From Plotosus lineatus (lineage: Eukaryota > Chordata > Actinopteri > Siluriformes > Plotosidae), in NCBI GenBank assembly GCA_024760905.1, contig CM045738.1, forward strand, positions 49,754,797 to 49,818,796: a DNA stretch of 64,000 nt, read 5' to 3'. How positions within the stretch are numbered: the stretch's first letter is position 1; every line of letters starts with the position of its first letter. Shown one piece after another: positions 25,355 to 34,300 of the stretch. The notes beneath the pieces are model-generated. The model worked only from the letters and a program-made list of their open reading frames with translations. It was not told the origin of the DNA and ran no database searches. A program made the translations under genes and the position numbers.

Positions 25355-28300
25355 CGCACATGTGCGTGTGTGTGTGTGTGTGTTGGTGTGTGTTCTACTG
25401 TGAAGTGCAGGAAAGAATCTCACGTTATAGTTGTGTTTGAGATGAAGAAGTCCCTCAAACACAAAAAACAGGTAAAGTCCTCCGAGCACACTGAGGCCCT
25501 TTAACACGGCATCATGGTGCTCACCGTGCAGTCTGGAGTTTGCCTGAGACACAGTACACACATACAGGAGCTCAACACAGCCACATTTCAATATTTATCG
25601 TTATAGAATACTGACTTCCCCACATCACACACATGAAACATTTACAAATATGGAATTTTAAACATTTTAATTCCTGATATTTAAAACCTTGGACCCCCCC
25701 CCCCCAACATTCTCTCTCTCTTTAAATAGACATAACTATATGTTCTGAGACATTAAAGCAGCTTCTCAGGCTGATACAAATTCTTAAGAATAAGTTTTAA
25801 AAATCATGTAACCATACACATGATAATAGAAAATAATAATAATCGGGTATTGAATGCATCTGTAAGGATCATATTGCCCTCACCATTATTCTGGTCACTT
25901 ACATGAGGCAGTAGGTGCAGCAGGGCATCTCCACAAAGGGTGCCCACCGCCATGGCCGCCATGGGGCACAAGAACATCTGGAGGGCGGCAGGTGGAATCA
26001 GGGGAGTGAGTACGAGGGCCACAAAGGACGGCACACTGATCACCAGCAGTGCCAGGGAACCCCAGGCCATAGCTAAGATGGGATTATATACGTATATAAA
26101 ATGTTATATTTATTACATCATCATACACAAGGGCGTAGGCTGGTCTGACCATGGTGGTGGGGTGCACATCTCGGTTGACTGGAGCTCGAGTCCCAGGGGC
26201 GATAGGCCTAAGCTTTAAAGGGGAAATGAAACGCCGACTAAATAAGTTGTCGGTAGCTTAAGTATAGTTTATTGAAGCGATTGTGGCTTAAATTTTATAT
26301 GATAAATAAACCATTGCACACACAGCGCTTTTGTTTGATGTGCTTGTCGTATAAGTTATCGACCCGAAAGCCGCCATCGCCAAGTGCCCGCCTACACAAA
26401 GTTACCGTGACATCACTGGGTTGGTACAAAGATAAAATATAGTACATGCAGGTCACAGCATATGATATAAACAACATGGAATCTCACACCAACAACACGC
26501 ACAGTTTTTCAGCAGAAGACGATTCATCTATTCCTCTCAGAATCAGAATCAAATATTATAGTTCAACCAAAAACATTCTCAAATATATTTCAAACTACAT
26601 CTGCAACTACATGTGCTCAATACATTTACAAATTGAGATAAAGTTATTTATCTATTCAAAAGGCACAAACAAATAGTATGTTTTTGTGCTGTAAATATGT
26701 ATTAATATTTTTTATATATTTTATTACTTTTATTTATCATATTTTTATATATGTTATTAAAATATATTGTATAAAAGTCCTGAGCATGAGGCTGCAGATC
26801 CAGGCTGGATGGATTATGATTATTTCATCCATTCATTCTCTGTGCGGCAACGTTTGTGTTCTAACACATGTGCAGGAGCCGGAGGCGGGACTAACAAACT
26901 GTGCTTTATTCTCACACTCGCACTTTGTTTGATTGACAGTGTTCAGCTATTATTGCTTACTGATAATATTATGTTTGTTGATTGGTCAGCTCGGGCGTGC
27001 ACATGCGCAGTGCCCGTTACACGTTAACTTCCGGTTTACTTCCTGACTCTAGTCATGCGGAACTTCTCTCCGACTTTCTCTTCAATAACACTCATTAAGT
27101 TTATTTATACGATTGTGAATACACATCATTTCTTGTCCAGCGAACTCAACTCCTGCTGTGGGGGGGGGGGGGGGGGGTGCACGTGCACCCTGTACACCCC
27201 CCCCCAGCCTACGCCCTTGATACACTTTGTAAAATTATCTGAAATCTGGTGAAAGCTGTACGATCTCATTGTACAGTGAAAATCATCATATGCCACACAG
27301 GAACATAAGAAAAGCAAAAGAAAACAAAAAGGTTTATAGTTTATTTTTATGTTTTTAAAGCACGATAGCCATGTGTGCACCATTACAACCCCCTCATTCC
27401 AAGCTGTAAAAACTCATTGATTTATTTACAGTGGCACCTTGACTTGTGAAATTAATCTGTTCAGAGGGCGAGCTCAAATCAAAAAGTTTGTTAGATGAGA
27501 CAATTATTTCCTTAAAAATAACAGAAAACCAATTAATCCGTTCCAACCCCCTCCCAAACTCATAACCTGATACGAACACATATTTCACCTAATATATTAA
27601 AGATGAACCTGTAGCAACAATAAATATTTCATAATAACAATAATAACAGCAAAGATGTCACGTGGGCAGGCAGGAGGTGGCGCATAACAGAGGAGGAGAA
27701 TTTTGCCAGCGGGGAAAAGCTTGTGGTGAGCTCCCACAAGGCCAGTGCTTCTCAAATAGTGGGTGTGACCCCCTTGGGGGGCGGTGTAAAGCCAAGGGGG
27801 CACGTATGACCCTGGGGAAAAAATGTTTTTTACCATGCTGTACTAGAATTAAGTGTAATTGAGCATCCTCCACAGTAGGTGGCAGTGGCACTCTCACTGT
27901 GTTCCCATTGGTGTAGGGAAAAAGCACCGAGCAAACGATATGAAGTGCAGTAAACACTATTTATAGTCACGCATGGGGCACTGGGGAGGTGAAATTTTTT
28001 TTTCTTCCTATAGGGGGCATCACAGAAAATTATTGAGAAGCACTGCACAAGGCATTCTCAGAGCATGGAGGAATACACACGCGGAAGGATACGAGGCTAA
28101 TCGGCCCAGAAAGTTTATAATGAGTTTTCCATGATACAAGCTTCGATCCACCAAAAATCTGCTCCATCCAACCAGCAAAATTTTGATTTACAAGCTCTGC
28201 TGGGGAAATGGCTTTTTCGAGCCGATTAGCCTCGTATTCTTCCGTGTATTTAAAAAAAAAAAAAAAAAAAATTTCACACACACACCCCTCCCCAGCGCCC

Positions 28301-31300
28301 TGTACACGACTATAAGTAGTGTTTACTGCACTTCATATTGTTTCATCATCATTTAACCATTACACCCAGTGGTGTGCAGGGCAGCAACAAAAGTTCCTCC
28401 GCCACTGCCTGTCCTGAGCCATCCTCTTCAAAGAACCCCAAGAATGGCTTCCATCTCACGCTCCACTGTCCTCCTCCAAGTTACTCTTGTTCTCTCTCTC
28501 TTCCTCTTTACATCTGGGGTCCAGTGCAATGCCGCTCTTGCTATAGACTGCTGGTCTTTCCGCAGCACATGTCCAATCCATTTCCATTTTCTTCTTGTAA
28601 TGATGGTACCCATGTCGACTTGCTTACATCGTCTCAGCAGGACCTCGTTGGAGATCTTCTCAGGCCAGAAGATTCAGAGGATTTTTCGAAAGCATGTGGC
28701 ACACCATGTGGCACATGATTTTAGCTTAGCAAGATCTGCCTCGGTCATCGTCCAGCATTCAGATCCATACAGGAGCACAGATATGACGCAGCTCTGGTAC
28801 AGCCTGAGTTTGGTGTTGAAGCTGTACTGTGTGGATCTCCAAATGTTGTTCATCTCCTTGAAAATGCTCCTGGCCTTGCCCAGTCTGCTGTGGAGGTCTT
28901 CCTTTGGACTCCCCTCAGGTTTGATGATGCTTCCCAAATATGTAAACTTTTCTGCCTGACATAGATTTGTTCCACTCACTCTTACAGGGGCTGAGGTGGT
29001 CACATTCGATGTCATTATTTCTGTATATCTCATATTCTCAGATCGTTTGCTCGGTGCTTTTTCCCTACACCATAGGGAACACAGTGAGAGCACCACTGCC
29101 ACCTACTGTAGAGGATGCGCAATTACACTTAACTCTAGTACAGTATGGCAAAAAATCATGTAAAGCCCCGCTAGCATGCACATGTACAAAATTCTCCTCC
29201 TCCTCCGTTACGCACCACCTCATGCCTGTCCAGGTGACAGCTTTGCGCCGAAGTGACATCTTTGCCACAGTTGATGATTGGAAAGGTTAGTTGACTTATT
29301 GTTTATTCTTTTTTATTATTATTTATTATTATTAAACGTTAATGTACATGTATTATAATTATGAATTATTTGTTGTTTTTACATGTTTATCTTTAATATA
29401 TTAGGTGAAATATACATGTTTGTGCAGGTTCTACGAGTTTGGGAAGGGGTTGGAATGGATTAATTGGTTTTCTATTATTTCCGATGGGGATTTTTATTTT
29501 ATCTAACGAACATTTTGACTTACGAGCTCGCCCTTGGAACAGATTAATTTCGTAAGGCAAGGTACTGCTGTATTCAGTATTCTCGGGGTCAATTGGAAAT
29601 GCCAATGAGCTGACTGTGCATGTTTTTGCACTGTGGGAGGAAAGCGGAGTACCCGGAGGAAACCCATGCAAGCACGAGGAGAATCTACACACAGAAATCA
29701 CCCGAGCCGGGGACCTCATCGCTGTGAGGCAGAGGTGCTAACCACTGTGCCGCCCTGTTGCCTCTTCCTTGTAATTTTTTTTTTTTTTTTTTTTTTTGCC
29801 AGACCTGTTGTAACATCACACTGTCATTTTGCTGATCACCTCTGAGAAAAAACATGGTGTTTCTGGTTTCCTTCATGTCAGGGTCTGTATGTCGAAGACA
29901 CACTCCGCTGTCTATCTGATACAGGAGAGCAGGACACAGGAGGGTGAAATGAGCAGGCGTAATGTGAGACGCCTGATCCAAACCGTAGTTCCAGAGAAGC
30001 TGAGTGACGTTTAAACACTGAACAGAGCAAGGATGGAAAAGAAAAGATCACCAGGCTGTGATTCAAACTTTTCTATAACATCATCAAAGTCTGATTAATT
30101 GGCCACTGATCATGTTGCACTTCACGATTTGGATTACCTTTGATCATGTGATATCAGCAAGCTATCTGACATGGACTTTGTTCATTTGAGCCCCTTTACT
30201 TGTCAATGTTAAACATTCAATACTCACATTCTCATGGAGGTGGTTCTTTATCGAATGATCAGAGAACAGTAATGGTTTTTCCGTGCTGACAAAAGCTGGA
30301 GAATCCAAGTCATCCCCACGTGCTGAAGATCCATGCAACTCCACTTTGACGTCAGATGTAGATGTCGTTGCTTTATTCGTCTCAGTCTCTGGAATTCTGT
30401 GTGAAATCAAAAGTATGATGTGAAATCATTCACATTTGTGACCCACCACATCATAATAACACTGCATTCCTAATACAGAGCTAACTTGATTTACGAAATT
30501 AATCCGTTCCAGGGGCGAGCTCGTAAGTCAAAAAGTTCGTTAGATAAAACAATTATTCCCATAAAAAAATAACAGAAAACCAAATCATCTGTTCCAAGCC
30601 CTCCCAAACTCATAACCTGCCACAAACACGTAGATTTCACCTAAAATATTAAAGATAAACATGTAAAAACATTAAATATTTCATAATAACAACACCAACA
30701 ATAATAATAAATGTACATTAACATTAATAATAATAAATAATAAAACAAGAATAGGGGCAGTGGTGGTCTAGTGGTATAAGGCGCCGGCTCGCTGATCCAA
30801 AGGTTGGGGGTTCGAGTCCCACTCTCCACAAGGTTGTCACTGACCCCCCAGTGCAGCTAACTGGGTTATCAAAGGCTGGCCATGTCTCTCACTGTCTATG
30901 GTGTGAGGCATGTAAAAGAGCCATTGCTGACTTTCGACAACAGTAGGCTGCAAAGCCGTCAGCGTGTTTCCGCCCTGCGATGGCCTGGCAAGCTGTCCAG
31001 GGTGTCCTCTGCCATGGGCACCAGCCTCCCCGCGACCCTAATTAGGATGAAGCGGTTACAGAAAATGAACTGATGATGATGAGCAAGAATAAACAATAAG
31101 TCAGCTAATGCTTCCAATCATTGACTGCGGCAAAGAGGTCACATGGGCGCAAAGATGTCACATGGGCAGGCATAAGGTGGTGCGTAACAGGAGAATTTTG
31201 TGCATGTGCGCGCTACGAATGGTAGCGAGGAAATGCTTGTGGTGAGCTCCCACAAGGCCAATGCTTCTCAAATATGGTGTGATGCTGGGGGGGCGGGGGG

Positions 31301-34300
31301 GGGGCGTATGACTCTGGGTAACATGCTTTTTTCCCCATACTGTACTAGAATTAAGTGTAATTGGGCATCTTTTACGGTAGGTGGCAGTGGTGCTCTCACT
31401 GTGTTCCCTATGGTGTAGGGGAAAAAGCACCAAGCAAAAGATATGGGGGGGGGGGGGGGGGTTGAAATGTTTTTTTTTCTTCCTATAGGGGGCATCACAG
31501 AATAATTGAGAAGCACTGCACAAGGCGTACTCGGTGCGCGGAGGAATACACGCGGAAGAATACGAGGCTAATTGGCCTGGAAAAGCCATTTCCCCAGCAG
31601 AGCTTGTAAATCAAAATTTTACTCATTGGATAGGGCAGATTTTTGGTGGCTTGAAGCTCGTAGCATGGAAAATTTGTTATAAAAAAGACACTCGTAAGTC
31701 AAGGTACCACTGTACAGCATTTCGCCATGAGCAAACTTCAGAAAAAAGCATCGGATCATCCCGAAACTCTCATTCTGCTCAAATGGTGATGGTTAACACC
31801 ATTTAGCAACATGCTAGAATTCATTTACTCATTCAGCTTTCATCTTGAGGCTCAATGTGGATCCATATTTAATTCCAGGAACACAATGGATGAGATACGA
31901 GTCCGTGACAGTGCACCGTGCAACCCTGAAATTATTCCAACGTGCGAGTTAATTTTGACTGGCTAAGCCAACAAATCTATTGGTACGGGTTTGAAACCCT
32001 GAGGAACCATGAGGAACCTCACCAAATATACTTGTCACAGGTCAGGTTTGAACCAGGGAGTGTCATGTAACAAAACCCTACTGTAATTCAATGTGTTTTC
32101 CTTCATTCATTTTCCAAACATTTAATCCTAATTAGGGCTGCAGGGAGGCTGTTGCCCATCTCAGCTGACTCTGGGCGAGGACAGGATACACCCTGAACAG
32201 CTCACCAGATCATCACAGAGACAACACACACAAACAACCAATTAACCTCCTGTGCTTGTTTTTGGAAGGAAACTGAAGGACCCAGAGGAAACTCATGTTT
32301 GAACAGAGATTACATCACTGTTGTGCCGCATTATCTGCTTTCACTTGTGTCACTCATTTAGACAATTTTTAGCAAAACTCATCTCATCGATGTTAAAGCA
32401 ATGGAACATTTCTGTAAATTTTTCCGGATCCAAAATTGGATCTGGATCGTCTCCCAAATCAAAAGGAGTCTTTTTTTCTAAATCCCACCTCTGGGAGCAA
32501 TGTATTCAAAATCCACAACTTTTTACACATAACAATAATTACACATCATTGACTGCGGGGCCTGCTCTGACGCCACAATTCCGAAAAATATTATCTTACC
32601 ATGTTAAGGAATCATTTAAAAAATATCCAAAAGCAAAACGTTGATCTGGATCATCCCAAAAAATGTTCATTATCCAAAGCCTCGCCCTGGTCCAAATTCC
32701 ATGAAAATACACAAATAATTTTTTTTGCCAGAAGTAATAAATCTAAGATAACAGTAAGTCAAGTACATATGCAGAAATCATCTCAAGAACATCTTAAAAC
32801 CTGACTCAGGTCTTCCAGCTGGACTGAAATCTGATAACTGACTCATATTGACCTGAAGTTTTCCGACTACCACCAGAATTTGTCTCAGAACAGGTGTCTC
32901 AACTCTGGACTCTTACATGTTTAATGGTGACGTGTTTGAGGGCTGAGGAGGAGGAGGATGATGATGATGATGATGATGGTCTTTTTTTAAATGTTGGTGA
33001 ATAGGAGCCAGGCTGGGCGATGAATGCGTGACCATGCTGTGCCTGATCTGCAGAACGCTAACCTCACCGAGTCCCAGGCTGCCCAGTAACTTCTGTAGAC
33101 CTTCATAAGTCAGAGTGCCATTCCTGCCGTACTCCAGGAAGAGACGCTGCAGGTAATAGCCCTAACAGAAGACGTGTTAGAAATTCATTCAGATTTTATC
33201 AAGGTCAAAAACACGTTGAGATGTACTTGTGAGCCATATTATCAGATCATTTTTGGATTTTTTTTTTTTTTTTTTTTTTTGTTAAATAAATTATATTTAT
33301 TACATAGAATTGTTCTCTTTTCACAAAATATGTCTGAAATTCTTCTCTTGGATCTAGCCTTGTGCTGGATCTATTGTTAGTCATGAGCACGGCTAAGTTT
33401 AAGTCCTGGTATTAGCAAGCTTCCCATAATGTACCCCACTGTAGCTCAGGGTTGGCTGAGAGAGGTTTCATTCTTCCTGTGACCCCAGTAGGGTGTATGG
33501 GTTTGGATAAAGGGTTTGATGAATGATTCTTCTGAAACATTCCAAAAGTCTACTATAACCATGTATGAATTTACATACAGTCTTCAGATTAAACAGACAC
33601 AAATCGAAAAGTTCACAAAGCGTCTACTAAAGAACAAAAGGTGACCATCAGAACTAAGATCCAATCCAATCCACACCTTCATTAACTTCCCACGTGCCCA
33701 TCAGAGGAAACTGGATCCAACTGCAGCTGACTTTGAGTGATGGCTGGGGTTAGACCCTGATCAGGCCAATTTCAGTTCTAACACTGACACAAACAACCAA
33801 CCATTCACGCTCACATTCGACACCTCTGGCTGAATTAGACGAGCCAGTTGTCCTAACGTGCATGTCTGGAGAAAGACGTGATCTATGTAAGATTGGGAAG
33901 GGGAGACATCCTGGCTACTCACAGAAAGGTCTTTGGCTGAAATTTGAACTGAGAAACTTCTCAACATATGGAGCAAGTGCCACCAGACCACCTGACTGGG
34001 ACGCATATTATAAACAAGAGGCCTCGGAGAGCCCCGTCACTGGAAGACATACAATCAGCATCCATCCATCCAGCTATAGATTTACAGAGCCTCTCAAACT
34101 GACCAGCGTGGTGGAGAACCTTGAGCCCATCTCAGCCTACTCTGGGTGACGCAGTGGACGTGTCTTTGGTAATGAATCACAGTCCACTCAGGATGAAAGG
34201 AAGGACTTTTGTCCTCTGTCCAGTTTCAAGACTTTAAGATTTCTGCTTTCAACTCCGACACAAGCTCAACTTGAAGAATCTTTACAGAGTTGCACCATCA

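Larger units (their letters stand above)
23886..25383. repeat. AT (23886-23985), AT/GT/GA (24898-25063) and GT (25319-25383) arrays
   Basis: Three long dinucleotide arrays. The last is in the intron between SLC39A5 exons 6 and 7 and is likely polymorphic. Confidence 0.95.
26073..29839 (-). other. SLC39A5: SLC39A5 intron 4
   Basis: Filled by element E (26128-27219), an inverted pair of family A MITEs (27429-29570) with a LINE fragment inside the second, and a SINE head (29584-29765). Confidence 0.85.
30397..32916 (-). other. SLC39A5: SLC39A5 intron 2
   Basis: Contains family A copy 5 (30476-31712) with its nested SINE, and a reverse SINE tail (32103-32331). Bases 32332-32916 show nothing recognisable. 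Confidence 0.8.

Noticed and set aside
29796..29840. Alternative donor CAG|GTCTGG for SLC39A5 exon 4
   Set aside because: It ends in phase 0, which would read exon 5 out of frame; CTCAGAG|GTGATC gives the required phase.
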